A DNA stretch of 64,000 nucleotides from the NCBI RefSeq assembly GCF_002102475.1, contig NZ_MSQD01000002.1, forward strand, positions 124,001-188,000, read 5' to 3'. Source of the stretch: Thermoanaerobacterium sp. PSU-2 (GTDB lineage Bacteria; Bacillota; Thermoanaerobacteria; Thermoanaerobacterales; Thermoanaerobacteraceae). The notes under the pieces are model-generated. The model saw only the letters and a list, made by a program, of their open reading frames with translations, was not told where the DNA came from and did no database searches. The position numbers and the translations under genes are program-made. Of the stretch, positions 39,592-48,988 are shown in pieces. Numbering within the stretch: position 1 is the stretch's first letter; each line of letters opens with the position of its first letter.

Positions 39592-40656
39592 TCATATAGT
39601 GGACTCATTTATGTAATCTTCTATTGATTTTTTAAATACATGTCCGTCATATTCTAAAAGCACGCTGTCTTCTTTAACATCTTCAAGCTGAACTATATTA
39701 ATTTTTACGCCAAATTCCGATTCTAAGTAAATCTTATTTCTTTTTTTGTTTCCAATTAAAGCTGAAACCGAACGAGGATTGACATAAATAAACACCGTAC
39801 ATTCTTTAATATCGTTATTTTGAAAAAGATGTTTAACAACATCTTTATAAATAGACGACTTTACTAACTCTCCAAACGCTGGATGAAACGGACCAGCTAC
39901 TACATCTCTATTTACGTTTATCGCATCTGTTGCTTGTAGTCCTATTCTAATTACATCTATATGGTTTTTCTTAAATTTGATGTACAATTCTTTTGAAATC
40001 TCCACAGCATCTTCCAAACTAATAGGCATATACACCCCATTTTTATACATTTTTTCTAAATAAGTGCCTTTCAAAACGAGAGTAGGATAAATCCTTACAA
40101 ACGCAGGTTTCAATGAAATTATCTCATCCGCTGTTTTTAATGTTTTTTGTCTAGTATCACCCGGCAATCCTACCATAATCTGTAGCCCTAATGTAAATCC
40201 ATATGCTTTTATAAGCCTTGATGCTCTATAAACATCATCAATGCTATGACCTCTATGGCTCCTTAATAGCACTTCATTATCCAGGCTTTGTACTCCCAGT
40301 TCTATGATCGAAACATCATACCTTTTTAAATTGTCAAGAATAATCTCATCTATATAATCAGGTCTGGTAGACAATCGAATTGCATCTATGTTTCCTGAAG
40401 CCAAATATTTTTGTGCAATCGACAAAAAATTCTTTTGTATCTCTAATGGTATTCCGGTAAAGCTTCCACCATAAAAGGAAACCTCAACGTGAGCATATTT
40501 CGGAATAGTCTTCAAATAATCTTCGATAGTTCTTTCTACGTATTCCTCATTTACTTCCGATTTCAAACCAGTTATTTCGTCTTGATTGCAAAAAACACAT
40601 TTATGAGGACATCCTAAATGTGGAACAAAAATCGGTATAATGTAGATATCTTTCAT
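39592..40656 (-). CDS. Elp3-like radical SAM protein without acetyltransferase domain
   Basis: The 354-residue protein carries the radical SAM cluster motif CPHKCVFC at 16-23, followed by the Elp3-type patches VSFYGGSFTGIP and LSTRPDYIDE, ELGVQSLDNEVL, and QIMVGLPGD. This matches the radical SAM half of Elp3. The C-terminal acetyltransferase domain of true Elp3 is absent; the last 100 residues do not resemble it. The ATG overlaps the rnc stop in an ATGA. Function is not established; a tRNA- or ribosome-related role is suggested only by homology and by rnc. Confidence 0.85.
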   Translation of the reverse strand: MKDIYIIPIFVPHLGCPHKCVFCNQDEITGLKSEVNEEYVERTIEDYLKTIPKYAHVEVSFYGGSFTGIPLEIQKNFLSIAQKYLASGNIDAIRLSTRPDYIDEIILDNLKRYDVSIIELGVQSLDNEVLLRSHRGHSIDDVYRASRLIKAYGFTLGLQIMVGLPGDTRQKTLKTADEIISLKPAFVRIYPTLVLKGTYLEKMYKNGVYMPISLEDAVEISKELYIKFKKNHIDVIRIGLQATDAINVNRDVVAGPFHPAFGELVKSSIYKDVVKHLFQNNDIKECTVFIYVNPRSVSALIGNKKRNKIYLESEFGVKINIVQLEDVKEDSVLLEYDGHVFKKSIEDYINESTI

Positions 40657-41351
40657 ATTAACCCCATCTTGCTTAAAGCCTCCATGGCTGCATATTGCTC
40701 AGCTTCTTTTTTACTTCTTCCCTTTCCTCTACCAAGTCTATTTTCACCGACAAAAACTTCTATCACAAACATCTTATTGTGATCAGGCCCATATTCATCT
40801 ATTAGTTTATAATTCACTCTTTCTGAGCCCATTTTTTGTGTTACTTCTTGCAACTTTGTTTTATAATCCCGATATATTAATCCACTTAAAACTTCGTTTA
40901 TAATTTTCTCAAAGAGCCTTAATACAACTTCACTTACTGTTTTAAGATCTGAATCCAAGTAGACTGCCGCTATTAAAGCTTCCATCGCATCTGCAAGGAT
41001 AGAATCCCTATTGCGGCCACCTGTCATCTCTTCACCTCTACCTATATTTAAATACTTGCCAATCTCTATCTCTCTTGCACATCGCGCAAGTGAAGGCTCA
41101 CAGACTATTTCGGCTCTATACTTTGACAAATAGCCTTCTTCCAAATCAGTCCTATTTTTATATAAGTATTCACTTATTACGATGCTTAAGACAGAATCGC
41201 CTAAAAACTCCAATCTTTCATTGCTGCTTAGAAAGTTTTTGCTTTCATTTGCCCATGAACTATGTGTTAAAGCATTTTTAAGCAATTTTTTATTATTAAA
41301 AGTATAACCGATATTTTTCTCTAAATTTTCATATCTATCGCTTAACTCCAT
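40653..41351 (-). CDS. rnc: Ribonuclease III
   Basis: RNase III cleaves double-stranded RNA, including rRNA precursors. The 232 residues have the signature NERLEFLGDSVLSIVISEYL near 44, acidic residues in ADAMEALIAAVYLD, and a C-terminal double-stranded RNA-binding domain starting YKTKLQEVTQ. It lies 13 nt after fabF at the end of the lipid operon; this fab-rnc linkage is common in Firmicutes. Confidence 0.97.
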   Translation of the reverse strand: MELSDRYENLEKNIGYTFNNKKLLKNALTHSSWANESKNFLSSNERLEFLGDSVLSIVISEYLYKNRTDLEEGYLSKYRAEIVCEPSLARCAREIEIGKYLNIGRGEEMTGGRNRDSILADAMEALIAAVYLDSDLKTVSEVVLRLFEKIINEVLSGLIYRDYKTKLQEVTQKMGSERVNYKLIDEYGPDHNKMFVIEVFVGENRLGRGKGRSKKEAEQYAAMEALSKMGLI

Positions 41352-41364
41352 GATTGTGCCTCTT

Positions 41365-42594
41365 TCAATATTTTTTAAACACTAATGAAGCATTGTGTCC
41401 TCCAAAGCCAAAAGAATTTGACAAAGCATAATTTACATCCATCTTTAAAGCTTTATTTGGAACATAATCCAAATCGCATTCAGGATCTGGAGTCTCATAA
41501 TTGATAGTAGGCGGAACAATTCCATTTTTTATAGCAAGTATTGTAGCTACAGCTTCCACAGCCCCTGATGCTCCAAGCATATGTCCTGTCATAGACTTGG
41601 TGGAACTGATTTTTAATTTATAAGCATGTTCTCCAAATACATTTTTAATAGCCATAGTTTCATATTTATCGTTGTACTCTGTAGAAGTCCCGTGTGCGTT
41701 TATATAATCAATATCATCTGGCACAATACCAGCATCTTTTAGTGCAAGTTTCATCGCTCTCGCTGCTCCTTCGCCCAAAGGCGCAGGTGCAGTTATATGA
41801 TAAGCATCGGCAGTAGCACCATAACCCACAATCTCACAGTATATTTTAGCACCTCTTTTTAACGCATGATCCAATGACTCGAGGACAAGTGTAGCCGACC
41901 CTTCTCCCATTATAAATCCATCTCTATTAGCATCAAAAGGTCTGCACGCAGTCTTAGGATCTTCATTTGTTGACATCGCCTTCATTGAGCAAAATCCCGC
42001 AATTGCCAAAGGTGTTATTGCAGCTTCACTGCCACCAGTAACAATTATATCCGCATCACCGCGCTCAATTACTTTAAATGCATCACCTATGGCATTGGAA
42101 CTTGATGCACATGCGTTGACTATCGTTTCATTGTGTCCTTTAAGTCCAAAAGTAATCGATATGAGCCCTGCTGCCATATCGGCTATCATCATCGGAACAA
42201 AAAAAGGACTTACTCTTCCTGGACCTTTCTCCCTTAAAATATTCTGTTGATTTTCTAACGTTTCTATTCCACCTATTCCTGAGCCATACACAACGCCTAT
42301 TCTATCCAAATCTTCACTGGCAAGGTCAAGTCCTGAATCTGCTAAAGCCATTTTTGCAGATGCCAAAGCAAACTGAGTAAATCTGTCCATCCTCTTGGCT
42401 TCTTTTTTATCAATATAATCTGTCGGTTCGAAATCTTTTACTTCTGCCGCCAGTTTCGTTGGATAAGCTGAAACATCAAATCTGGAAATTCTATCAATTC
42501 CCGACTTTCCATTTATAAGAGAATTCCATAAATCATCAATGTTATTGCCTATTGGAGTTATGGCTCCTATACCAGTTATTACAACCCTGTTCAT
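41365..42594 (-). CDS. fabF: Beta-ketoacyl-ACP synthase II
   Basis: FabF elongates acyl-ACP by condensation with malonyl-ACP. The 409 residues show the nucleophile cysteine in [13 protein letters not shown] near 163, and the two histidines in [11 protein letters not shown] near 302 and [11 protein letters not shown] near 337. It is separated from acpP by a 57-nt gap containing a large palindrome. No fabB-like second synthase is seen here. Confidence 0.97.
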   Translation of the reverse strand: MNRVVITGIGAITPIGNNIDDLWNSLINGKSGIDRISRFDVSAYPTKLAAEVKDFEPTDYIDKKEAKRMDRFTQFALASAKMALADSGLDLASEDLDRIGVVYGSGIGGIETLENQQNILREKGPGRVSPFFVPMMIADMAAGLISITFGLKGHNETIVNACASSSNAIGDAFKVIERGDADIIVTGGSEAAITPLAIAGFCSMKAMSTNEDPKTACRPFDANRDGFIMGEGSATLVLESLDHALKRGAKIYCEIVGYGATADAYHITAPAPLGEGAARAMKLALKDAGIVPDDIDYINAHGTSTEYNDKYETMAIKNVFGEHAYKLKISSTKSMTGHMLGASGAVEAVATILAIKNGIVPPTINYETPDPECDLDYVPNKALKMDVNYALSNSFGFGGHNASLVFKKY

Positions 42595-42622
42595 AGATAA
42601 TCCTCCATCAAATAATTATCTA

Positions 42623-42650
42623 ATTAAGTCCCGCAATTGCGGGACTTAAT
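42623..42650. repeat. Perfect 28-nt palindrome between acpP and fabF
   Basis: Bases 42623-42650 are a perfect inverted repeat centred at AATT, with arms ATTAAGTCCCGC... and its complement. In RNA a 12-bp stem with a 4-nt loop would form. No T-run follows on the minus strand. It starts 2 nt after the acpP stop. A processing or 3'-end-protecting hairpin, or partial terminator, is more likely than a simple terminator. Confidence 0.8.
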
Positions 42651-42651
42651 A

Positions 42652-42882
42652 TTACTTTTCAAGATTTTTTAAATATTCTACTACATCACCAACTGTCTTA
42701 ATTTTTTCTGCATCTTCATCAGGAATTTCAACATCAAATTCTTCCTCAAGCGCCATGATTAATTCAACTATATCGAGTGAATCTGCTCCAAGATCATCTA
42801 TAAAAGATGATTCCATAGTGACTTCTTCTGGATCTACTCCCAATTGTTCAACGATTATGTCTCTAATCTTTTCAAACTCCAT
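42652..42882 (-). CDS. acpP: Acyl carrier protein
   Basis: ACP carries growing acyl chains on a phosphopantetheine arm. The 76-residue acidic protein has the attachment serine in [12 protein letters not shown] near 37 and the conserved [15 protein letters not shown]. The ATG at 42882 has AGGAGG eight bases upstream; a GTG three codons earlier overlaps that site. It lies between fabG and fabF. Confidence 0.98.
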   Translation of the reverse strand: MEFEKIRDIIVEQLGVDPEEVTMESSFIDDLGADSLDIVELIMALEEEFDVEIPDEDAEKIKTVGDVVEYLKNLEK

Positions 42883-42922
42883 AAAGTTCACCTCCTCTCA
42901 AAGCACCCATATTAGAATAATA

Positions 42923-43666
42923 TTACATTACCATTCCTCCGTCAACATTGATTACCTGTCCTGTAATATAATCTGAAGCATTGCTGGCAAGAAAAGACAC
43001 TACATTTGCTATATCCTGTGGTTTTCCTGCTCTTTTTAATGGTATGGAATTCAACATTGACGATTTTACTGTTTCACTTAATACATCTGTCATATCAGTT
43101 TCTATAAAACCAGGCGCAATAGCATTAACAGTTATTCCTCTGGACGCTAATTCTTTTGCCAAAGATTTTGTCAAACCTATAATTCCAGCTTTAGATGCCG
43201 CATAATTGGATTGGCCTGCATTTCCAATCACACCTACTACTGAAGATATGTTTATAATTTTCCCTTTTCTTCTTTTTATCATATACTTAGAAACAAATTT
43301 TATTACATTAAAAGTTCCCTTTAAATTAACATCTATAACATTATCCCAGTCATCTTCTGACATTCTAAGTATAAGGTTATCCTTTGTTATTCCAGCATTA
43401 TTTACAACAACGTCAATATTACCGAACATATCGATTATGTCATTGACCATTTTTTCAACTTCATTATAATTTGAAATATCGCATTTTAAAGCACAAGATT
43501 CAACGCCAAACTTTTTAGCTTCTTCAACAGTCTCTAAAGCATCTTTCGAACTCTTTGAATAATTAATTACGACATTATACCCGTCTTCTGCTAACTTTAA
43601 GGCGATAGCTTTCCCTATCCCTTTTCCTCCTCCTGTCACTAATGCCGTTTTAATTTCCCTATCCAT
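42923..43666 (-). CDS. fabG: 3-oxoacyl-ACP reductase
   Basis: FabG is the NADPH-dependent short-chain reductase of fatty-acid elongation. The 247 residues show the cofactor motif TGGGKGIGKAIA near 11-22, NNAG near 88-91, and the Ser...Tyr-x-x-x-Lys active site (ISSVVG, then YAASKAG). It starts directly at the fabD stop (1-nt spacing). Confidence 0.97.
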   Translation of the reverse strand: MDREIKTALVTGGGKGIGKAIALKLAEDGYNVVINYSKSSKDALETVEEAKKFGVESCALKCDISNYNEVEKMVNDIIDMFGNIDVVVNNAGITKDNLILRMSEDDWDNVIDVNLKGTFNVIKFVSKYMIKRRKGKIINISSVVGVIGNAGQSNYAASKAGIIGLTKSLAKELASRGITVNAIAPGFIETDMTDVLSETVKSSMLNSIPLKRAGKPQDIANVVSFLASNASDYITGQVINVDGGMVM

Positions 43667-44599
43667 TCAGTTTACCTCCAAAGTGGATAAAAGTTTATCA
43701 AGCGAACTCGTATCTTCAAAATTGATGGCTTTTTTCGTCTTATCTATTCTCTTCATGAATCCAGTAAGTGTTTTCCCTGGCCCTATTTCAATGAAAACTT
43801 CAACTTGATCATCAATCATCTTTCTTACTGATTGTTCCCATAAAACAGGACTGCTTACCTGTTTCACTAAGGTCTTTTTAACTTCGTCAATTTTAAGGTA
43901 ATCCGCAGTAACATTAGTAATGACTGGAACTGACATATCAAATATTGGAACATGCTTCAAATCTTCTTCTAGTTTAATGCCTGCATCCTTAAGCATACTG
44001 CAGTGAAATGGTGCACTAACAGGCAACATAACTGCTTTTTTTGCCCCTTTTTCTTTAGCAAGTTCTACAGCTTTTTCTAAAGCTTTAATTTCACCTGCAA
44101 TCGATAATTGCCCTGGACAATTGTAGTTAGCTGGTTCAACAACACCAAATTCTCTTACATTATAGCATATATTCTCTACCACTTCATTGTCAAGTCCTAT
44201 TATTGCTGCCATTCCTCCTATACCTATTGGAACAGCATTTTGCATGTATTCTCCCCTTTTCTTCACAAGCTTCACTGCATCTTTAAAAGATAATACACCT
44301 GAATATACAAGAGAACTGTATTCACCTAAGCTTAAGCCAGCCGTCACATCTGCTTTCAACCCTCTTTTTGATAGCACCTTAGTCAATGCAATACTTACCG
44401 TCAATATGGCAGGTTGTGTATTTTCCGTCTTCATTAATTCTTCATCAGGACCTTCAAAACATAATCTAGTAATATCGTATTTTAATGCATCATTTGCCTC
44501 TTCAAAAACTTCTCTTGCTTCAGCAAAATTTTCATATATTTCTTTGCCCATTCCTGTATATTGTGCACCTTGTCCTGGATATATAAATGCAATCTTCAT
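43667..44599 (-). CDS. fabD: Malonyl-CoA:ACP transacylase
   Basis: FabD loads malonyl groups on ACP. The 310 residues begin with FIYPGQGAQYTGMGKE and contain the serine nucleophile in GLSLGEYSS near 91 and the catalytic histidine in SAPFHCSML near 197. Its ATG overlaps the fabK end by 4 nt. Confidence 0.97.
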   Translation of the reverse strand: MKIAFIYPGQGAQYTGMGKEIYENFAEAREVFEEANDALKYDITRLCFEGPDEELMKTENTQPAILTVSIALTKVLSKRGLKADVTAGLSLGEYSSLVYSGVLSFKDAVKLVKKRGEYMQNAVPIGIGGMAAIIGLDNEVVENICYNVREFGVVEPANYNCPGQLSIAGEIKALEKAVELAKEKGAKKAVMLPVSAPFHCSMLKDAGIKLEEDLKHVPIFDMSVPVITNVTADYLKIDEVKKTLVKQVSSPVLWEQSVRKMIDDQVEVFIEIGPGKTLTGFMKRIDKTKKAINFEDTSSLDKLLSTLEVN

Positions 44600-45543
44600 C
44601 TTTTAAAGCCCCCATATAAACTTACAATAATTTTCTCAGCATCATTAAACAAATCCTCAATTATTGCTTTAGCAGGCTTAATATCGTTTATAAGACCAGA
44701 TATTTGACCAGCCATAACAGAACCATTCAAAACATCTCCATATACTACTGCATCTCTTAACTTTCCTGCACCTAACTGTTCCAATTCCTCTTTTGAAGCT
44801 CCGTTTTGCTCTGCTTTTTCAAACTCTCTTGTAAGATGATTTTTTAAAGATCTTACAGGATGGCCTGTAGTTCTGCCAGTCACAACTGCATCTCTGTCCT
44901 TAGCATTTATTATGTACTCCTTATATTTTTCATTTGCTGTACACTCCGTACAACACACAAATCGCGTACCCAACTGAACACCTTGAGCTCCAAGGCAAAA
45001 AGCTGCAGCAACACCTCTTCCATCGCCAATGCCACCTGCCGCTATGACAGGTATACTCACCGCATCGACAACTTGAGGCACTAAAGCCATAGTAGTAAGC
45101 TCACCTATATGTCCACCTGATTCTGTTCCTTCTGCTACAACCGCATCGACCCCAATTGATTCCATTCTTTTAGCCAATGCAACAGATGGGACAACAGGAA
45201 CAACTTTTATATTGTTTTCTTTCAACCTGTTTATATATTTGCCTGGATTCCCAGCACCTGTAGTGATAACACTTACTTTTTCCTCTATCACAACATCCAT
45301 AACTTCATCAACAAATGGCGACATTAACATTACATTAACGCCAAAAGGTCTATCAGTCAATTCTCTCGCTTTTCTTATTTGTTCTTTGACAAAACTGGCA
45401 GGTGCATTTCCTGCACCAATAATGCCAAGTCCACCAGCATTTGAAACTGCAGCAGCCAATTCTGCTGTTGCAACCCAAGCCATTCCACCTTGAAATATAG
45501 GATATTCCAAGCCAAATAAATCAGTAATCTGTGTCTTTATCAT
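44596..45543 (-). CDS. fabK: FMN-dependent enoyl-ACP reductase FabK
   Basis: FabK performs the last step of each elongation cycle using FMN, in place of FabI. The 315 residues have the nitronate-monooxygenase-like barrel with YPIFQGGMAWVATAELA, EGTESGGHIGE near 140 and PVIAAGGIGDGRGVAAAF near 167. Context between fabH and fabD separates it from nitronate monooxygenases of similar sequence. No fabI was seen in the window. Confidence 0.93.
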   Translation of the reverse strand: MIKTQITDLFGLEYPIFQGGMAWVATAELAAAVSNAGGLGIIGAGNAPASFVKEQIRKARELTDRPFGVNVMLMSPFVDEVMDVVIEEKVSVITTGAGNPGKYINRLKENNIKVVPVVPSVALAKRMESIGVDAVVAEGTESGGHIGELTTMALVPQVVDAVSIPVIAAGGIGDGRGVAAAFCLGAQGVQLGTRFVCCTECTANEKYKEYIINAKDRDAVVTGRTTGHPVRSLKNHLTREFEKAEQNGASKEELEQLGAGKLRDAVVYGDVLNGSVMAGQISGLINDIKPAKAIIEDLFNDAEKIIVSLYGGFKR

Positions 45544-45553
45544 GTTCTCACTC

Positions 45554-46555
45554 CTATCTCAACCACTTTATCACAGTAGAACCCCACGTTAAACCAGCGC
45601 CAAACGCAACCATCAAAATTATATCTCCATTTTTTATTCTCCCTGCTTTTAAAGCCTCGTCTAAAGCGACAATGACAGAAGCTGCAGACATATTTCCGTA
45701 TTTATCCAAGTTGATAAAAACTTTTTCTTTTGACAGTTTCAACTTTTTCATTGCTGCATCTATTATTCTAATATTTGCTTGATGTGGTATAAAAAGATCT
45801 ACATCTTCAGGTTTCAATCCGCATCTATTTAAAACCTCTACAGTCGCTGTATTCATGACATTGACTGCAAATTTAAAAACTTCCTGCCCATTCATATGGA
45901 TTGTATGTAATTTGTTTTTTACAGTATCTTCACTTGCTGGCATTCGCGAACCACCAGCTGGCATGTATAAATGCATTCCTCCAGTTCCATCAGCCCCAAT
46001 GACATTGTCTAAAATTCCGTATCCATCTTTAACCGGACCTACTATAGCAGCCCCTGCTCCATCACCAAATAATACACAAGTATTCCTGTCCTCCCAATTG
46101 GTTATTTTTGATAACACGTCTGCTGCAATCACAAGGACAGTCTTATATGTACCACTCTCCACAAACTGTTTTGCTATAGAAAGGCCATATATAAATCCAG
46201 AACATCCTACTTCTATGTCAAAAGCCGCTGCTTTTGTAGCTTTAATATTTGCCTGTACAAGACAAGCAGTAGAAGGGAAATTCATATCTGGAACGACAGT
46301 TGCAACGATAATTAAATCTATTTCTGAAGCTTCTATTCTAGCATCTTCAATAGCCTTTTTTGCCGCTTCAGTTGCCATGTAAGACGTAGTCATTGATTGT
46401 GGTGCAATGCGTCTTTCCTTTATCCCTGTCCTCGATACGATCCATTCATCTGAAGTATCCACCATCTTTTCTAGATCTTGATTTGTCAACTTGTTTTCTG
46501 GGACAAAACTTCCCGTTCCCAAAATTCCAGCTTTGAAATCTCTATTTTGCAGCAC
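45554..46555 (-). CDS. fabH: Beta-ketoacyl-ACP synthase III
   Basis: FabH starts fatty-acid synthesis by condensing an acyl-CoA with malonyl-ACP. The 333 residues contain the cysteine in [13 protein letters not shown] near 120, histidine in PHQANIRI near 261 and asparagine in [12 protein letters not shown] near 291. The start is GTG, overlapping plsX by 14 nt, with GGAG nine bases upstream. Confidence 0.96.
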   Translation of the reverse strand: MLQNRDFKAGILGTGSFVPENKLTNQDLEKMVDTSDEWIVSRTGIKERRIAPQSMTTSYMATEAAKKAIEDARIEASEIDLIIVATVVPDMNFPSTACLVQANIKATKAAAFDIEVGCSGFIYGLSIAKQFVESGTYKTVLVIAADVLSKITNWEDRNTCVLFGDGAGAAIVGPVKDGYGILDNVIGADGTGGMHLYMPAGGSRMPASEDTVKNKLHTIHMNGQEVFKFAVNVMNTATVEVLNRCGLKPEDVDLFIPHQANIRIIDAAMKKLKLSKEKVFINLDKYGNMSAASVIVALDEALKAGRIKNGDIILMVAFGAGLTWGSTVIKWLR

Positions 46556-47543
46556 TTATATCATCTCCAATCAATTCTATTTCCCTCTGGATGTGTGATA
46601 TAACATCCATTTCCACAATTGTTTTAGCCTGTCTTATAGCATTAAAAATTGCTTTTTCTTTCGAACTTCCATGAGCCTTAATAACAGGTTTCTTTATACC
46701 AAGAAGCGGAGCACCACCATATTCAGTGTAATCCATTTTCTTAACTATGTTCTTTAAAGCACCGTAAATTAACATAGCACCTAATTTAGTAAATATATTC
46801 CTTTGAAGCTCCTGCTTTAACAAGGATGATATTACAGATGCAGTCCCTTCCATCGACTTTAAGATGGCGTTTCCAACAAATCCATCACATGTTACAACGT
46901 CTGCAATCCCATAAGCAATGTCTCTACCCTCGACATTTCCAATGAAATTTAAATGAGAATTTCTTATTAAATCGTAAACTTGTTTTGTAAGCTCATTTCC
47001 TTTTTCTTCTTCAGCGCCAATATTAAACAATCCAATTTTAGGGTTCTCGACATTAAGCATTTTTTGTGCATATACACTTCCCATTATAGCAAACTGAAAC
47101 AAATTTATTGGTTTGCAATCTGTGTTTGAACCTGCATCAAGTAAAATTGTGGCACCATTCAAAGTTGGCAGTATTGGTGCCAACGCTGGCCTATCTATCC
47201 CTTTGATCCTTCCAATATTAAAAAGCGAACCCGCCATTAAAGCACCCGTATTGCCTGCTGATAAAAAAGCATCCACTTCATCCCTTTTAAGCATTTCAAT
47301 GCCAACAGCCATAGAAGAATCTTTCTTTTTCCTTATGGCGGCTACAGGTGGTTCATTGTTTGTAATTACATCTTTTGCATGTACAATAGTCAAGCCATCT
47401 TTTTCTTTTACATATTTATCTAATTGCTCTTTGTTTCCAACCAAAACTATTTCTATATCAAAACTATCTAATGCCTTTTCAACGCCTTTTATTATTTCAT
47501 ATGGAGCATAATCTCCTCCCATAGCATCAACTGCTATTTTCAA
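46542..47543 (-). CDS. plsX: Phosphate acyltransferase PlsX
   Basis: PlsX converts acyl-ACP to acyl-phosphate for PlsY in phosphatidic acid synthesis. The 333 residues begin [19 protein letters not shown] and include [16 protein letters not shown] and [17 protein letters not shown]. The start is TTG with GGAGG ten bases upstream; it overlaps the fapR stop by 4 nt. This enzyme also takes acyl-phosphate made by the FakAB kinase, whose likely genes are elsewhere in this window. Confidence 0.97.
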   Translation of the reverse strand: MKIAVDAMGGDYAPYEIIKGVEKALDSFDIEIVLVGNKEQLDKYVKEKDGLTIVHAKDVITNNEPPVAAIRKKKDSSMAVGIEMLKRDEVDAFLSAGNTGALMAGSLFNIGRIKGIDRPALAPILPTLNGATILLDAGSNTDCKPINLFQFAIMGSVYAQKMLNVENPKIGLFNIGAEEEKGNELTKQVYDLIRNSHLNFIGNVEGRDIAYGIADVVTCDGFVGNAILKSMEGTASVISSLLKQELQRNIFTKLGAMLIYGALKNIVKKMDYTEYGGAPLLGIKKPVIKAHGSSKEKAIFNAIRQAKTIVEMDVISHIQREIELIGDDISAAK

Positions 47544-48130
47544 GGTTGTTGCACCTCCTTTTCGGTGCTATCGCTTTCTAAAGATACTAATATAAATTTG
47601 CCTCTGAACACTTCTCTATCTTTCACTTTAATCATAACCCATACAAAATATTTATTCCCTCTTTTTCTGGTTACTTCTGCTTTTGCGACAAGCCTATCAC
47701 CTATCTTGACTGGATATTTATACTTTATATTTGCAACACCTATCAATGCAGCCTCAGCATCGATAACAGATATCGCCAAAGACTCTGCTTGTGAATATAT
47801 GTAATGCCCTCTTATAATTTTCGTCTTTAAAAAAGCCATTTCAGGCGTAGGCTCGAAAACAGATATTCCGCTTTTTCCTAACTCTAAATCGATAAGCTCA
47901 CCTACTATTTCGCTGCCTACTATTGCTTTTACCTTGTTATAATTTTTTTCAGCAACGTTCTTTATTCTTTCTCTAAGCTCTGGAATACCTAATTCCATTC
48001 TATCCAGCCTTATCGTCTGAACGCTAACCGAAAACAAATCAGCTAATTCGTCATCAGTATAAAATGGATATTTTTCAATCTCAATTTTTAATTTTTTTAG
48101 TCTATCTCTTTTACTAAGCTTCGTGGCCAC
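47540..48130 (-). CDS. fapR: Malonyl-CoA-responsive lipid repressor FapR
   Basis: FapR represses fatty-acid and phospholipid genes and is released by malonyl-CoA. The 196 residues have an N-terminal DeoR-like helix-turn-helix ([20 protein letters not shown] near 22-41) and a C-terminal hot-dog ligand domain (about 75-190). The start is GTG with GGAG eight bases upstream. It heads the plsX-fab operon, as in Bacillus, and is likely autoregulated through the dyad over its own promoter. Confidence 0.95.
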   Translation of the reverse strand: MATKLSKRDRLKKLKIEIEKYPFYTDDELADLFSVSVQTIRLDRMELGIPELRERIKNVAEKNYNKVKAIVGSEIVGELIDLELGKSGISVFEPTPEMAFLKTKIIRGHYIYSQAESLAISVIDAEAALIGVANIKYKYPVKIGDRLVAKAEVTRKRGNKYFVWVMIKVKDREVFRGKFILVSLESDSTEKEVQQP

Positions 48131-48157
48131 ATTATCAGCTCCAAATATAAGTTGTTT

Positions 48158-48174
48158 TTATGACTTACTCATAA
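48158..48174. promoter_or_regulatory. Candidate FapR operator (17-bp dyad)
   Basis: TTATGA-5nt-TCATAA forms a 17-bp inverted repeat at the expected transcription start of fapR, touching the -10 element. It keeps the outer TTA...TAA and overall length of the known Bacillus FapR operator. The inner bases differ from the Bacillus site as I recall it, so this is inference. Confidence 0.45.
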
Positions 48175-48203
48175 TTATAAATTACGCCGTATATAAAAGT
48201 CAA
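48174..48203 (-). promoter_or_regulatory. Sigma-A promoter of fapR-plsX-fab operon
   Basis: On the minus strand TTGACT (48203-48198), 18-nt spacer and TATAAT (48179-48174) lie between the rpmF terminator and fapR. Eleven of twelve bases match consensus. Confidence 0.8.
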
Positions 48204-48213
48204 GAAATAAAAA

Positions 48214-48247
48214 AGAAAAGTAATAGAGAAAACTCCATTACTTTTCT
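48214..48247 (-). terminator. Terminator after rpmF
   Basis: A 15-bp stem (48214-48228 and 48233-48247, one G-U pair) with a 4-nt loop overlaps the rpmF stop codon and is followed on the minus strand by CTTTTTTATTTCTT. It separates rpmF from the fapR promoter. Confidence 0.85.
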
Positions 48248-48420
48248 TCCACTTTCAATACCTCTTTACCATCGTAATAACCACAGCTTAAGCAAACTCT
48301 GTGAGGCAATTTTGGTTCGTGACATTGTGGGCACAAAACATAAGCAGGTACAGCTAAACTATGGCTATGCCTTCTCTTATCTCTTCTTGCCTTAGATGTT
48401 CTACGCTTTGGAACTGGCAT
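48238..48420 (-). CDS. rpmF: 50S ribosomal protein L32
   Basis: L32 is a small zinc-ribbon ribosomal protein. The 60 residues begin [19 protein letters not shown] and keep four metal-binding cysteines (CPQC near 30, CLSC near 44). The ATG at 48420 has AGGAGG eight bases upstream. It follows the DUF177 gene, the usual order. Confidence 0.97.
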   Translation of the reverse strand: MPVPKRRTSKARRDKRRHSHSLAVPAYVLCPQCHEPKLPHRVCLSCGYYDGKEVLKVEEK

Positions 48421-48432
48421 ACTATACACCTC

Positions 48433-48924
48433 CTACATCTTCTGCAGTAATTTATTCAAAACTGAAAGGCGTGGATCAATTTCTTTTATTTGGCAATCGC
48501 ATTTTTCATGATTAAGATTTTTACCACAAGTAGGACATAGACCCTTGCAATCATTGGAGCAAATGAATTTCATGGGAAGAGAAAGTTCTACATTTTCAAT
48601 TACAATCTTCGTCAAATCAAGCTTTTCATCTTCCACTTCACCAGAAAATTCATCATCAGACTCGTTCACTACTTCATCAATCGGTATTACAAACTCATAC
48701 TCAAATTCATCAAGGCACCTATCGCATGTTACTTTAATAGCCCCACGTGCTAAAAGCTTTAAAACTATCCCTTCACTGTCGTGTGTTATGCTTCCAGTAA
48801 CGGTAATTGGCTTTATAACCACGTATCTGTTGCTATTTGCCTCAAGAACACTCAGATTTTCTACGTAGTTGACTTCAATGCTGCGACCCCTATGTCCCTT
48901 AATTTTTGATAAATCAATTTTCAT
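48433..48924 (-). CDS. DUF177 (YceD) family protein
   Basis: This 163-residue protein belongs to the DUF177/YceD family, encoded next to rpmF throughout bacteria; plant and bacterial members are linked to 23S rRNA accumulation. It has the conserved cysteine pairs CDRCLDEF near 79 and CSNDCKGLCPTCG near 123-136, with a further CDC after that. Its promoter matches consensus. The ribosomal link is by family, not shown here. Confidence 0.88.
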   Translation of the reverse strand: MKIDLSKIKGHRGRSIEVNYVENLSVLEANSNRYVVIKPITVTGSITHDSEGIVLKLLARGAIKVTCDRCLDEFEYEFVIPIDEVVNESDDEFSGEVEDEKLDLTKIVIENVELSLPMKFICSNDCKGLCPTCGKNLNHEKCDCQIKEIDPRLSVLNKLLQKM

Positions 48925-48954
48925 TTTCTCACCCCAATATAATTGCCAAAATTA

Positions 48955-48983
48955 ATTATACTAATGGGGTAAACATTTGTCAA
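48955..48983 (-). promoter_or_regulatory. Perfect-consensus promoter of DUF177-rpmF
   Basis: On the minus strand TTGACA (48983-48978), exactly 17 nt, and TATAAT (48960-48955) lie between the ackA stop and the DUF177 start. All twelve bases match sigma-A consensus, suiting strong growth-linked expression. Confidence 0.88.
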
Positions 48984-48988
48984 GAATG

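Noticed and set aside
42623..42650. Ordinary rho-independent terminator after acpP
   Set aside because: The arm is not followed by a T-tract, and fabF and rnc downstream show no separate promoter that I could find.
45855..46382. A 175-codon plus-strand open frame
   Set aside because: It is antisense within fabH, which has complete active-site motifs; there is no independent start signal.
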